A stretch of DNA of 64,000 nucleotides. Origin: Deinococcus cellulosilyticus NBRC 106333 = KACC 11606. GTDB lineage: Bacteria; Deinococcota; Deinococci; Deinococcales; Deinococcaceae. The notes below the pieces were generated by a model that did no database searches, had not been told where the DNA came from, and saw only the letters and a list, made by a program, of their open reading frames with translations. Below are positions 1-8,523 of this stretch, one piece after another (within the stretch, counting starts at the first letter, position 1; every line of letters begins with the position of its first letter). Position numbers and translations under genes: made by a program. Where the stretch lies: NCBI RefSeq assembly GCF_007990775.1, contig NZ_BJXB01000012.1:1-64000 (forward strand). Reading direction: 5' to 3'.

Positions 1-424
1 TCGATTCTGCATAAAAAGGCAGGGCATAAAGTTTCTTGTTGTAGGAAAGGCCAATGCGCACAGGTTCCAGAACGTCGTTCAGGTCGTAGGATTTTGCAAT
101 GTCCTGGTTTTTGCTGAAGAGGTTTGAGAGGTCTTCCAGCCAGCCGTTCTTGGACCAGATGGGGACTTCGTAGGCTCCGACGGTGGCGATGTCAAATGTC
201 CCTGCACCAGAAGCGACATCCAGGGTAATCTTTTGACGGAGCTCGTTTTCAGGGAGCACCACCCATTTCACCTTGATGTCCGGGTTTGCTTTTTCGAACT
301 CGGGGGTGAGTTTCTGCATGGTCACCATGTCCGGGTTGTTCACGGTGGCGATGGTGATGGTGGTGGCGGCAAAAGCGGATGATCCCAAACCCAGCATCAG
401 GCTGAGTGCGGCAAACTTCTTCAT
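1..424 (-). CDS. ABC transporter sugar-binding protein, C-terminus beyond window
   Basis: Extracellular solute-binding protein of a carbohydrate ABC importer (SBP family 1 type). The start ATG at 424 follows a GGAGGA ribosome site. The N-terminus is a signal peptide (basic MKK, hydrophobic core, cleavage near SSAFA). The mature part has the usual opening of this family: a beta strand (TITIATVNNPD), a helix ending FEKANPDIKV, then VASGAGTFDIATVG. About 141 codons are present and the gene runs off the left edge; full proteins are about 400-430 residues. It diverges from the LacI-type regulator at 647, and two palindromes lie between them, so sugar-dependent repression is likely. The sugar cannot be read from this fragment. 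Confidence 0.85.
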   Translation of the reverse strand, partial: MKKFAALSLMLGLGSSAFAATTITIATVNNPDMVTMQKLTPEFEKANPDIKVKWVVLPENELRQKITLDVASGAGTFDIATVGAYEVPIWSKNGWLEDLSNLFSKNQDIAKSYDLNDVLEPVRIGLSYNKKLYALPFYAES

Positions 425-512
425 ATTTTCCTCCCGAACCTTTTGGCGAGACGGCAGCATACAGGCAGAACAAGGACTTTGTTCTGATGACGAATATTCT
501 GTGCTGTATGCT

Positions 513-530
513 TATGGTCTCGTGTCCATA
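513..530. promoter_or_regulatory. Putative LacI-type operator 1
   Basis: Imperfect palindrome with perfect outer arms TATGG/CCATA around a central CG, the usual centre of LacI-family operators. It lies about 90 bp upstream of the binding-protein gene and shares the half-site GTGTCCA with the second palindrome at 564-577. Confidence 0.45.
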
Positions 531-563
531 GTTAAGCACAAAGCCTGAGGCTTGTCTAGTGGG

Positions 564-577
564 TGGACACGTGTCCA
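564..577. promoter_or_regulatory. Putative LacI-type operator 2
   Basis: Perfect 14-bp palindrome TGGACACGTGTCCA with a central CG, located between the divergent binding-protein and LacI-family genes. Its size, symmetry and position suit autoregulation by the adjacent LacI-family protein. Confidence 0.6.
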
Positions 578-646
578 AATTTTATACCGGGCACACTTGA
601 TGTGTCTGGCCTCGGAATTGCACAATGAAACCCGCAGGAGACGAAT

Positions 647-1657
647 GTGGCCACCATCAACGATGTTGCAAAACTTGCCGGAGTATCCCCCACCACCGCC
701 AAACGGGCCATCAATGAACCCCACAAGTTGCAACCCCAGACGCTTGAAAAAGTGCAGTGGGCCATCCAGCAACTCGATTACGAGCCTGACCTCACCGCAG
801 GGGCACTCCGCAGAGGGCGCAACCTGACGGTGGGTCTGCTCGTGGCAGACATCGTGGAGCCCTTCTTTGCAGAACTTGCCCGTGAAATCGGGGTGAGGCT
901 GCGCAACTCCAACTACGGTCTCCTGCTGGCAGACAACGAATACCAGACGGAAATCGAACTGCACAACCTCAGGCACCTGGCAGGTCAACGGGTGAGTGCC
1001 CTGATCATGCGTCCGTCTTACGGCCCAGGAAACCGGGAGTACCTGCTGAAAATGCAGGACAAGGGCACCTACATCATCGAGGTGGACCACCACATGCCAG
1101 ACAGCCCTTTTGATTACCTCATGCTGGACCATGAGCAGTGCATCAGGATGGGCCTGGAGCACCTGTGGAAGCTCGGCCACACCCGCATTGCAGGCCTGGG
1201 CACCCACCACCCGGAACTCTACCCCGAGTGGCGTGCCCATCATTTTGACCGCATCATGCGGGAACATGGTCATCCGGTGCTCTCAGCGTACCGGGAAATC
1301 ATCCGGTACAACGAGCAGGACGCCTACGAGTTCACCCGCTACCTTTTAAACCTCCAGGAACGTCCCACTGCCCTTTTTGCCTTCAACGGCACGGAAGCCA
1401 TCGGAGCGTACCGCGCCATTCAGGAAGCAGGGCTCTCCATCCCTGAGGACATTTCCCTGCTGGCCTTTGACAACCTCCCCTGGACCGCTCTGGTGAAGCC
1501 AGGAATTGATGTGATTGAGCAACCCATCCAGCAAATGGGAGAACTGCTGGTGCATCAGGTCCTGAAAAACATGGACGGCCCCAGAACGCCCCTGCACAAA
1601 CTGCTTCCAGGCAAATTGATTGTGCGTGGAAGTTGTGGTGGGCCTTCCGGGAAGTGA
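647..1657 (+). CDS. LacI/GalR family transcriptional regulator
   Basis: Sugar-responsive DNA-binding repressor of 336 residues, the normal family length. Residues 1-48 are the LacI helix-turn-helix and hinge (MATINDVAKLAGVSPTTAKR...). From about residue 60 a periplasmic-binding-protein-like effector domain begins (TVGLLVADIVEPFFAELAREI) and runs to the end. The start is GTG at 647 behind AGGAG at 636-640; an out-of-frame ATG at 645 is not used. It is divergent from a sugar-binding protein and two CG-centred palindromes lie in the shared promoter. HTH position 17 is Ala (PTTAKR), so DNA specificity may differ from classical LacI/PurR. The effector is unknown. Confidence 0.92.
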   Translation: MATINDVAKLAGVSPTTAKRAINEPHKLQPQTLEKVQWAIQQLDYEPDLTAGALRRGRNLTVGLLVADIVEPFFAELAREIGVRLRNSNYGLLLADNEYQTEIELHNLRHLAGQRVSALIMRPSYGPGNREYLLKMQDKGTYIIEVDHHMPDSPFDYLMLDHEQCIRMGLEHLWKLGHTRIAGLGTHHPELYPEWRAHHFDRIMREHGHPVLSAYREIIRYNEQDAYEFTRYLLNLQERPTALFAFNGTEAIGAYRAIQEAGLSIPEDISLLAFDNLPWTALVKPGIDVIEQPIQQMGELLVHQVLKNMDGPRTPLHKLLPGKLIVRGSCGGPSGK

Positions 1658-1703
1658 CCCGACGAAAAGCACCAGGGCAGGTCTGGAACCGCTTCAAAGG
1701 CTG

Positions 1704-1726
1704 GCCCCATCACTGGATGGGGCTTT
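1704..1726. terminator. Terminator between convergent genes
   Basis: Stem GCCCCATC (1704-1711), 4-nt loop, GATGGGGC (1716-1723), then TTT. It lies between the convergent LacI-family and HxlR genes and may act in both directions. Confidence 0.6.
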
Positions 1727-1741
1727 GTGCTGTCGGTTTCC

Positions 1742-2146
1742 TCAGCTTGCCGTGTTTCTCCCCCGCAGGCCATACACATAGTCCTGATGCTCGATCCCCC
1801 ACTCCAGCATCGCGTGAATGATCGGCTGTAAGGTGCGCCCGACATCACTGAGGGCATACTCCACCCGGGGAGGAACCTCCGGATAAACGGTGCGGTCCAC
1901 CAGACCGTCGGCTTCAAGTTCACGCAGTTGCAAGGTCAGCATGCGCTGGGTGATGCCAGGAATCAGGCGTTTCAGTTGCCCAAACCGCAGGGTGCCTTTG
2001 GTGAGGTGGTACATGATCACCCCTTTCCAGCGGCCTCCGATCACTTCCAGAGTGAGTTCCACAGGACAGCCCAGCTTGCAGTCCCACTTGCGGTCCAGGG
2101 CTTTGCGTTCTGCTTCAGTCAGCACAGGGTTTTGCTGGTCACTCAT
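1742..2146 (-). CDS. HxlR-family winged-helix regulator
   Basis: DNA-binding regulator of 134 residues, typical for HxlR. Cysteines at about 23 and 27 (WDCKLGCPVE) sit just before the winged helix (LEVIGGRWKGVIMYHLTKGTLRFGQL). Some HxlR members sense quinones or disulfide stress through an N-terminal Cys, so redox sensing is possible but inferred. The wing helix contains ITQRMLTLQLRELEADGLV. The gene diverges from the oxidoreductase at 2302 with about 155 bp between them, the usual layout of an HxlR regulator and the enzyme it controls. Confidence 0.9.
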   Translation of the reverse strand: MSDQQNPVLTEAERKALDRKWDCKLGCPVELTLEVIGGRWKGVIMYHLTKGTLRFGQLKRLIPGITQRMLTLQLRELEADGLVDRTVYPEVPPRVEYALSDVGRTLQPIIHAMLEWGIEHQDYVYGLRGRNTAS

Positions 2147-2301
2147 GACATCCTCTTGCTGGACGCAATGGTTACATTCTTGTGGCTACGTTTCATTTTT
2201 GTAAGTACTTGTGACAGCTGCATAAATGCACGATACTGCAACTCAGGAGCGGGGGCAAGGTCCAGCAGACCCCACGCTGCATCTGAAACTGGAGGATTTC
2301 C

Positions 2302-3360
2302 ATGACCAGCACCCACACCCAGAACCCTGAAAGCACCGTCAAAAGCACCATGAAAGCCGTGGTCATCAAAGCCCACCATCCGATTGAACATCCTGAGAGC
2401 TTTCTGGATCTGGAGCTCGCCACCCCTGTTGCCACCGGGCATGACCTGCTGATTGCCGTGAAAGCCGTCTCGGTGAACCCGGTGGACTTCAAAGTGCGTG
2501 CTTCCAGACCGGGCGTCGAGCTTCCCGAGCCCAGAACCCTGGGCTTTGACGGTGCAGGCGTGGTGGTGGCCGTTGGGGAAAACGTGACCCTGTTCCAGCC
2601 TGGAGATGAGGTGTACTGGTCCGGTTCCATCGTCCGGGCAGGCTCCAACGCCGAATACCAGCTTGTGGACGAAAGAATCGTCGGGAAGAAACCCACAACA
2701 CTGGACTTTGCGGAGGCTGCTGCCCTGCCCCTGACTGCAATCACCGCCTGGGAAAGCCTGTTTGATCGACTGCGCATCTCTCAACGGGACCAGGGGAAGA
2801 GCATCCTGATCATTGGCGGAGCAGGAGGGGTGGGCTCCATTGCCATTCAACTGGCGAAACATGCTGGACTGAAAGTGATTGCCACGGCATCACGACCTGA
2901 AACCCAGACCTGGGTGAAAGAGCAGGGCGCAGATGTGGTGATCAGCCACAGCAACCCCCTGGATGAGAAACTCACTGCAGTGGGCCTCCCTGAAGTGGAT
3001 TTCATTTTCAACACGGTCAACACCGTGCAGTACTGGGAGGTCAGTGCGAAGGTCATCAAACCCCAGGGGAGCATCGTGGCGATCAATGGCACCCCGGAGA
3101 AACTGCCCATTGGAATCCTTTTCTCCAAGAGCGTGAGCTTCCACTGGGAACTGATGTTCACCCGCAGCACCCATCAGACCCCAGACATGATCGAGCAGCA
3201 CCACCTGCTGAACAAAGTGGCCGACCAGATCGATGCAGGCACCCTGAAAACCACCCTCAAAGAAAATGTGGGAACCATCAACGCAGAGAACCTGAAAAAG
3301 GCCCATGCTCGCCTGGAATCAGGCCAGGCCATTGGCAAGGTTGTGCTGAGCGGCTGGTGA
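2302..3360 (+). CDS. Zinc-type alcohol dehydrogenase-like / quinone oxidoreductase (MDR family)
   Basis: NAD(P)H-dependent medium-chain reductase of 352 residues. The N-terminal GroES-like domain carries VSVNPVDFKVRAS and LGFDGAGVVVAVG. The Rossmann fold starts near residue 173 with IIGGAGGVGSIAIQLAKHAG. The Cys/His zinc ligands of true alcohol dehydrogenases are not apparent, so a zeta-crystallin/quinone reductase role is more likely. The start ATG at 2302 follows GGAGG at 2291-2295; an in-frame ATG at 2350 (MKAVVIKAHHP) is where most homologues begin, so the first 16 residues may be an extension. It is probably controlled by the divergent HxlR protein. Confidence 0.88.
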   Translation: MTSTHTQNPESTVKSTMKAVVIKAHHPIEHPESFLDLELATPVATGHDLLIAVKAVSVNPVDFKVRASRPGVELPEPRTLGFDGAGVVVAVGENVTLFQPGDEVYWSGSIVRAGSNAEYQLVDERIVGKKPTTLDFAEAAALPLTAITAWESLFDRLRISQRDQGKSILIIGGAGGVGSIAIQLAKHAGLKVIATASRPETQTWVKEQGADVVISHSNPLDEKLTAVGLPEVDFIFNTVNTVQYWEVSAKVIKPQGSIVAINGTPEKLPIGILFSKSVSFHWELMFTRSTHQTPDMIEQHHLLNKVADQIDAGTLKTTLKENVGTINAENLKKAHARLESGQAIGKVVLSGW

Positions 3361-3377
3361 ATTTTTGAATGCAGACT

Positions 3378-3403
3378 GCCCTGAAGATCAGGGCGGTTTT
3401 TTG
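3378..3403 (+). terminator. Intrinsic terminator after the oxidoreductase
   Basis: Stem GCCCTGA (3378-3384), loop AGA, TCAGGGC (3388-3394), then GG and a six-T run. It follows the stop codon by about 18 nt. Confidence 0.85.
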
Positions 3404-3550
3404 TTGGAGCGGGGCCGTCTCACATGAACACAGCCTCTTTGTAAAAATTTCTGAACATCCTCTGTAAGAATTTGTCCCTGACAGAAAATTTATAATTGAT
3501 GTACAGTGATTTCCAACCATGTTCTGCCCTTCCCGGTCCCAGGAGCTGAT

Positions 3551-5206
3551 GTGAATACACCCGCCGTACAATCCGTGCTTCAATCCCTCAGCTGGGCCAC
3601 CGGAAGGTTGCTGCAGACCCCGGAGCATTTCTTTCAGATTTTGAAGGTTTTTCTTTCCGACCTGCGGCAACACACCAACATGGATTCGGCGGAACTCTTT
3701 CTGGCAAGCCCACAGCAGACCCACCTGCTCCTCACCTCCTATGACGGCAAGCACCGCAGTGCTTTTCTGGAGAAACTGGTGTTCCGTTTTGGGATGGGGT
3801 ATCCGGGCATCGTGGCCGAAACCCGGGCACCCCTCAAAACCAGTGAAGTGCAGCAGGACCAGCGTTACCTGCGGGACGAGGTGAAAAAACTCGGGTACCA
3901 GAGTTACGTCTGTTACCCTCTGGTGCTGCCCCACAAGGTCATCGGGGTGATCAATCTGGCAAGCCGCAGCACCCACATTCCTGCGGAAGCCGAGCGCATC
4001 CTCAGCCATGTGGCCCCTTTGCTGGCGTCCAGCCTGTACTCGGTGCTCACCTCACTCAGTGAGGGGGCGTTTCAGCAGATCACCGATTCGGTGCACAGTG
4101 GCACCAACACCGAAGGAATGTCCACCTTGCTTGAACAGGGCATCCGCATCTCTGGTGGGCAGTGCGGGGTGATTCACCTGCTGAACGGTCAGCGCATTGA
4201 GTCCCACCCGGAGCAGCTTCCGGCCTGCAGTCACATCTGCCATTGCCCTGCCGTGAAGGGCCGCATCCTGATCAACTCGATTCCGGGCATGAACTGCGAA
4301 CACCAGTCCAAAGTGACCCGCACGGTGTGCCTGCCCCTGTGGTCTGGCAATGAGGTTTCTGGCGTGCAGACCATGCATTTTTCCAAAGGCTGGGCTCCCT
4401 CCACCCAGGCCGTTGCCCCACTTTTGTGGTTCAACCGTCTGGCCTGGCAGGCCCTTGCCCCCAGAAGCGAAGCCGCCCAGAAAACAGCAGATGTGCCGTG
4501 GCTGGAGATCGAAACCTTTGGGGCCTTCCGGGTGAAGAAGCAGGGCCAGATGATGGGGCCCACCGAGTTCGGACGCAGACAGGCGTACCTCCTCTTGAAA
4601 ATTCTGGTGTCCCGCTGGGGAAGACCCATCACCACCGAAGAACTGCTGGACGTCCTGTGGCCCGAAGAAGACCCGGACAGAGCCCTTCCCCGTTTGCATG
4701 TGGTCCTGAACGCCCTTCGCAAGGCCATCGAGCCTGATCCGGCAAAACCCTCGGTGATCCTGCGGGACGGAAATACCTACCGCTTTGCCCCTGAAGGGGC
4801 CCATCATCTGGATGTGGAACGGTTCGAGCAACTGGTGGGTCAGGCCGACCAGATGCAGGGCCAGGAAGCGATTCAGCAGTACCGCATCGCCCTGAAACTC
4901 TACAAGGGAGACTTCATGGCCGATGAGGCATACGCAGACTGGTGCGCTCTGGAAAGGAATTACCTGAAGGAGCAGGCCGTGAGGGTGATGTTCCGCATGG
5001 CCGACCTGTTGCAGGAACTGGACCAGCAGGCCGACGCGCAGGAGATGTATTACCGCATCCTCTCCATTGACCCCTACCAGTTTGATGCCTACGAGTCACT
5101 GATCGACCTCCTGAACAGCGTCAACCGTGTCCAGGATGCACAGCTCTGCTGGGAGCAATACCGCACACAGTACGGCGAGCATCCCCCCATTCCCCGGCCT
5201 GCCTGA
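3551..5206 (+). CDS. GAF domain plus SARP/BTAD transcriptional regulator
   Basis: Cytoplasmic one-protein sensor/regulator of about 551 residues. Residues about 30-170 form a GAF domain (FRFGMGYPGIVAETR, YPLVLPHKVIGVINLAS). A second GAF-like stretch with several Cys/His residues (CSHICHCPAVKG, NCEHQS) follows to about 300. Residues about 320-410 are an OmpR/SARP-type winged helix (LEIETFGAFRVKKQGQ, RPITTEELLDVLWPEED), and about 415-545 is a bacterial transcriptional activation domain with TPR-like helices. I chose GTG 3551 because AGGAG at 3541-3545 sits 5 nt upstream; GTG 3506 is a longer alternative. A TATAAT lies at 3491-3496. The Cys-rich middle could bind metal or sense redox state, which is inference. 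Confidence 0.85.
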   Translation: MNTPAVQSVLQSLSWATGRLLQTPEHFFQILKVFLSDLRQHTNMDSAELFLASPQQTHLLLTSYDGKHRSAFLEKLVFRFGMGYPGIVAETRAPLKTSEVQQDQRYLRDEVKKLGYQSYVCYPLVLPHKVIGVINLASRSTHIPAEAERILSHVAPLLASSLYSVLTSLSEGAFQQITDSVHSGTNTEGMSTLLEQGIRISGGQCGVIHLLNGQRIESHPEQLPACSHICHCPAVKGRILINSIPGMNCEHQSKVTRTVCLPLWSGNEVSGVQTMHFSKGWAPSTQAVAPLLWFNRLAWQALAPRSEAAQKTADVPWLEIETFGAFRVKKQGQMMGPTEFGRRQAYLLLKILVSRWGRPITTEELLDVLWPEEDPDRALPRLHVVLNALRKAIEPDPAKPSVILRDGNTYRFAPEGAHHLDVERFEQLVGQADQMQGQEAIQQYRIALKLYKGDFMADEAYADWCALERNYLKEQAVRVMFRMADLLQELDQQADAQEMYYRILSIDPYQFDAYESLIDLLNSVNRVQDAQLCWEQYRTQYGEHPPIPRPA

Positions 5207-5213
5207 GGACTGC

Positions 5214-5498
5214 ATGCTGCAAACCATTGATAAAACAGGCGTCGTGTACCAGAACCCCAGCTGCAAACTGGTGCGCAAGAAACTTTCAAAAGGGCAGGCC
5301 CTGCCCACCCACAACCACCCCGGTGAGGACGTTCTGATCAGTGTGGTCTCTGGAAGTGTTTCTGGAAAACTGGCAGGAGAGGCTTTTGCGCTGACTGCAG
5401 GAGACCTTGTGCGCTTCGATGGAGCGTTGATGGTGGACCTTGAAGCCACCTCAGATGGCACAGAGTTTCTGGTTTATGTGGTGAAGAAAAACGGTTGA
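5214..5498 (+). CDS. Small cupin-domain protein
   Basis: Single cupin barrel of 94 residues. It has KKLSKGQALPTHNHPGEDVLISVVSGSVSG (cupin motif 1 with His-x-His and a downstream Glu) and LTAGDLVRFDG (motif 2). The motif 2 histidine is replaced by Asp, so the metal site is incomplete. ATG 5214 is preferred because TGAGGA (5204-5209) precedes it and overlaps the stop of the regulator gene, indicating translational coupling. A longer reading from 5127 would overlap the regulator by 80 bp without cupin homology. Confidence 0.8.
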   Translation: MLQTIDKTGVVYQNPSCKLVRKKLSKGQALPTHNHPGEDVLISVVSGSVSGKLAGEAFALTAGDLVRFDGALMVDLEATSDGTEFLVYVVKKNG

Positions 5499-5511
5499 AA
5501 AGCAGGCAAAA

Positions 5512-5546
5512 ACCCCCGAGGACTTCACGCTCGGGGGTCTTTTTTT
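5512..5546. terminator. Strong bidirectional terminator
   Basis: Stem ACCCCCGAG (5512-5520), 9-nt loop, CTCGGGGGT (5530-5538), followed by C and seven T. The complementary strand also has a T-run, so it serves both the cupin gene and the convergent gene at 5555. Confidence 0.92.
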
Positions 5547-5554
5547 GAGACAGA

Positions 5555-6013
5555 TCAGGAACGGGATGCCTGAAGGGCATGCTTCAGGTCACGCACCCGG
5601 TCGTGGGCCGCTTTCACTTCGGTGTACTGCTTCTCGATCAGGGCGCGGATGTCGCTGGGGAGCTCTTCTTTCAGCACGTCCTGGTAGTTCTGGATGGCGG
5701 CATCTTCACCACGTTCGGCCTCGGCGATCACGGCGTAATCGTCTTTGCCGGTGATGGCATCACGCACGTTGATCCAGGCACGGTGCAGGGCTGCACCGAC
5801 GCTGCTGTGCTCTCTGGGCTTGTCGCCGAGACGACTGATGGCCTGTTCGATCTCACCAATCAGGCGGGCGCGCTGGGCAGCGTATTCGTTGAACATTTGT
5901 TTGTATTCTGCGCTGGTGGCTTCATCGGCAGACTCGCGGTAGCCTTTTTCGCCGTCCTTAAGGGTGCCCAGAATGAATTGCAGTTTATCGAGTACCTGTT
6001 CATTGTTTAACAT
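5555..6013 (-). CDS. PA2169/DUF2383-family four-helix-bundle protein
   Basis: Ferritin-like helical protein of 152 residues. The sequence is fully helical with the family pattern: LDKLQFILGTLKDGEKGYRESADE, then LIGEIEQAISRLG, a central GAALHRAWINVRDAITGKDD, and ILIQNYQDVLKEELP-like helices rich in Glu. Function is not established for the family; members are often stress-associated and may bind metal. The start ATG at 6013 follows AGGAGG with a short spacer, making the longer reading (6034) unlikely. The 200 bp upstream hold no other gene. Confidence 0.85.
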   Translation of the reverse strand: MLNNEQVLDKLQFILGTLKDGEKGYRESADEATSAEYKQMFNEYAAQRARLIGEIEQAISRLGDKPREHSSVGAALHRAWINVRDAITGKDDYAVIAEAERGEDAAIQNYQDVLKEELPSDIRALIEKQYTEVKAAHDRVRDLKHALQASRS

Positions 6014-6214
6014 GATGTTCCTCCTGCCCCTCAAGGGGGGTGAATTACCCGTAGGCTATTCAGTTTGCAGGTGAATTTAAGGCACAATTGACACATTCTT
6101 AAGAACATGATGGTCTCTTCGAGATCCAGATGAGAAGGCAAAGGACAAGATCACAATGTAAAATCGATGCAGCATGCAGTTTCTGTAAATGACCTGTGTT
6201 CATAATAAAGACAT

Positions 6215-7417
6215 ATGGACCTTCGATCAGGCAAGGCCTTCTGGCCCATTCAAAACGGACTCATTCGACCCTATCCCCCTTTGCAGGAACACCAGACCAC
6301 CGACGTGGTGGTGCTTGGAGGGGGCATCACCGGAGCCCTTGTCGCGTGGCACCTGACCCGGGCAGGCATCGACTGCGTGGTGCTGGACCGGCGTGATGTG
6401 GCTTTCGGGAGCACCAGTGCATCCACAGCCATCCTGCAGTACGAGATTGACACGCCCCTGACCCAGCTCAGCCGCCTGCTGGGAGAAGAACATGCAGCGC
6501 GGGCCTACCTGCTGTGCCTGAAAGCCATTCGGGACATCGAAACCCTGTGCCACGAACTTGGCGAGGATGTGGGCTTCCAGCCCAAGCACAGCCTGTATTT
6601 CGCTTCTAAACCTGCAGATGTACGGGGGTTGCAAAGAGAGCACGCCCTGAGAAGAAAACATGGCATCCAGGTGGACTTCTGGGACGAGGAGGAGATCTCC
6701 AGACATTTCCCTTTCCGCAAAAGTGCCGCTCTGTATTCCCAGACCGCAGCCGAGGTTGACCCATACCGTCTGTGCCATGCCCTCCTGAAGGCGGCCACAA
6801 AGAAGGGCCTGAGGGTGTTTGACCGCACAGAGGCCCAGTCATGGGACACTGATGATTCGGGAGTGACCGTCAGAACCGACCGTGGCTTTGATATCCGGGC
6901 CAGCAAGATGGTCTTTGCCACCGGATACGAGGCCCAGAGCCTCCTCAGGCAGAAAGTGGTGCGCCTGCGCAACTCCTACGCCCTGGTCAGTGAACCCGTC
7001 ACCGAATTCACCGGATGGCATGAGAAGGCCCTGATCTGGGAAACGGCACGTCCCTACCTGTACGCCCGCACCACCCAGGATGGCCGCATCATGATGGGTG
7101 GAGAGGATGAGACCTTCAGGACCCTTCCCATCCGGGAGAGGCGCATTCCAGGCAAGCAGGCCCGTCTGGAGGAGAAGTTCAGGGACCTCTTCCCGGAGAT
7201 TCCCCTGGAAACCGCATTCGCATGGGCCGGAACCTTCGGGGAAACCCGGGATGGTCTGGCCTACATCGGGGAGCACCCTGATTTCCCGAAAGCCTACTTC
7301 GCACTGGGTTACGGCGGAAACGGCATCACCTACAGCCTTCTGGCCGCCCAGATGATCCGCGACATGATTCTGAAGGGGCACCATCCAGACTGGGATGTGT
7401 TCCGTTTTGACCGGTGA
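6215..7417 (+). CDS. FAD-dependent oxidoreductase (DAO family)
   Basis: Flavoprotein of 400 residues with the FAD-dependent amino-acid oxidase (DAO) fold. The dinucleotide-binding motif GGGITG is at residues 35-40, with an acidic strand end VVLDRRD at about 58. The second conserved block is MVFATGYEA, and the C-terminus holds AWAGTFGETRDGLAYIGEHPD and FALGYGGNGITYSLLAAQ, which close over the flavin. The substrate is unknown. No Shine-Dalgarno site precedes ATG 6215, but CATAAT at 6201-6206 puts the likely start of transcription next to the ATG, so the mRNA is probably leaderless or nearly so. Confidence 0.87.
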   Translation: MDLRSGKAFWPIQNGLIRPYPPLQEHQTTDVVVLGGGITGALVAWHLTRAGIDCVVLDRRDVAFGSTSASTAILQYEIDTPLTQLSRLLGEEHAARAYLLCLKAIRDIETLCHELGEDVGFQPKHSLYFASKPADVRGLQREHALRRKHGIQVDFWDEEEISRHFPFRKSAALYSQTAAEVDPYRLCHALLKAATKKGLRVFDRTEAQSWDTDDSGVTVRTDRGFDIRASKMVFATGYEAQSLLRQKVVRLRNSYALVSEPVTEFTGWHEKALIWETARPYLYARTTQDGRIMMGGEDETFRTLPIRERRIPGKQARLEEKFRDLFPEIPLETAFAWAGTFGETRDGLAYIGEHPDFPKAYFALGYGGNGITYSLLAAQMIRDMILKGHHPDWDVFRFDR

Positions 7418-7443
7418 CGGACTTGTGGTGTCAGACCGTCCGT

Positions 7444-8523
7444 TTAGCCCTCGACCCCCGGCTCTCGGCCCTCGGCCTCATCCCGATCATCCGGGGCCAG
7501 CACCTCCTCGATGATGTCCTGTAGTGTAATGATCCCTGCAGTTCCCCCCAGTTCATCCTCCACCACCGCCAGATGGGTCTTGCGCTTTTTCATCATCACC
7601 AGGGCATCGCTGAGGCGGGTGGAGTCCGGGAAGACAATCACCGGGCGCAGGATGTGCGAGATGCGGATGTCCTGCGGAGACACCGAAAAGGCCCGGATGG
7701 CATCTTTGATGTGGATGTAGCCGAGGGGCTGATCCAGGTAGGTGTCCACCACCAGAAATCTGGAGTAGGTGCCTTCGTGGATCAGCTGTTCAAGTTCTTC
7801 TGCGGTGGCCCGGATGGTGAGGGCACGGATCTCGGTCCTGGGGGTCATCACCTCATTGACCCAGCGTTCTCCGAAGTCAAAGATGCTTTCGATGAACTGC
7901 TGGTCCTGGCGGTCAAATTGGCCTCCCTCTGCACTTTCCTCCACCAGGAATTCGAGTTCTTCGGAGGTGTAGAGGCGGTCTCCTGAACCGGTGTCCTTGA
8001 TCTTCAGGGCACGGAGCAGGAAAAGAGCGGTGCTGTTGAGCACGAAGATCACAGGACGGAACACAAAGCCAAAGATGCGAATGGCCAGATCCACCCCGTA
8101 AACGGTGCTTTCAGGACGTTGCAGGGCAAAGGCTTTGGGGATCATCTCTCCGAAGACCACATGCATGTAGGTGATGAGGGCCAGGGAGATCAGGGTTCCG
8201 AAGGTGTGCGCGAGGGCATGGCTGAACCTGAAGGTGTGCTCCAGTGGGCCATACAGCCAGGAGGCAATGGTTTTCTCGCCATACATGCCAAGCAGGATGC
8301 TGGCCAGGGTGATGCCCAGCTGACAGACGGCAATGTAACGGTCTTTGCCTGTTGCTGAACGCAGGAGGGTCAGAATCCTCTGGGCCACCCCACTGCCTTT
8401 CTCGGCGTCCTGTTGCACCCTGGGGGCTTTGCTGGCCACAATGGCAAACTCAGCAGCCACAAAAAGACCATTGAGCAGGATGAGGACCACAATCACCACA
8501 ATGGGAAAAACCACGGCCATCAT
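7444..8523 (-). CDS. CNNM/CBS membrane protein lacking the CorC domain
   Basis: Integral membrane protein of 359 residues of the HlyC/CorC family, linked to Mg2+/Co2+ transport. The N-terminal CNNM (DUF21) domain has about four hydrophobic segments (VFPIVVIVVLILLNGLFVAAEFAI, ICQLGITLASILLGMYGEK). A cytoplasmic CBS pair follows (VMTPRTEIRALT...; DELGGTAGIITLQDIIEEVL). The usual C-terminal CorC_HlyC domain is missing: the reading stops just after the second CBS with a low-complexity tail (DEAEGREPGVEG) encoded by heptanucleotide repeats at 7445-7486. Its ATG overlaps the stop of the paralogue at 8520 by 4 bp, so the two are translated as one operon and may work as a pair. Confidence 0.88.
   Translation of the reverse strand: MMAVVFPIVVIVVLILLNGLFVAAEFAIVASKAPRVQQDAEKGSGVAQRILTLLRSATGKDRYIAVCQLGITLASILLGMYGEKTIASWLYGPLEHTFRFSHALAHTFGTLISLALITYMHVVFGEMIPKAFALQRPESTVYGVDLAIRIFGFVFRPVIFVLNSTALFLLRALKIKDTGSGDRLYTSEELEFLVEESAEGGQFDRQDQQFIESIFDFGERWVNEVMTPRTEIRALTIRATAEELEQLIHEGTYSRFLVVDTYLDQPLGYIHIKDAIRAFSVSPQDIRISHILRPVIVFPDSTRLSDALVMMKKRKTHLAVVEDELGGTAGIITLQDIIEEVLAPDDRDEAEGREPGVEG
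7445..7486. repeat. Degenerate heptanucleotide repeat at a gene 3' end
   Basis: About six 7-nt units of the type CGGCCCT. They lie inside the last codons and stop region of the CNNM gene, so the repeat supplies the protein's C-terminal tail. Related units occur at 19734, 22220 and 27481. Confidence 0.7.
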
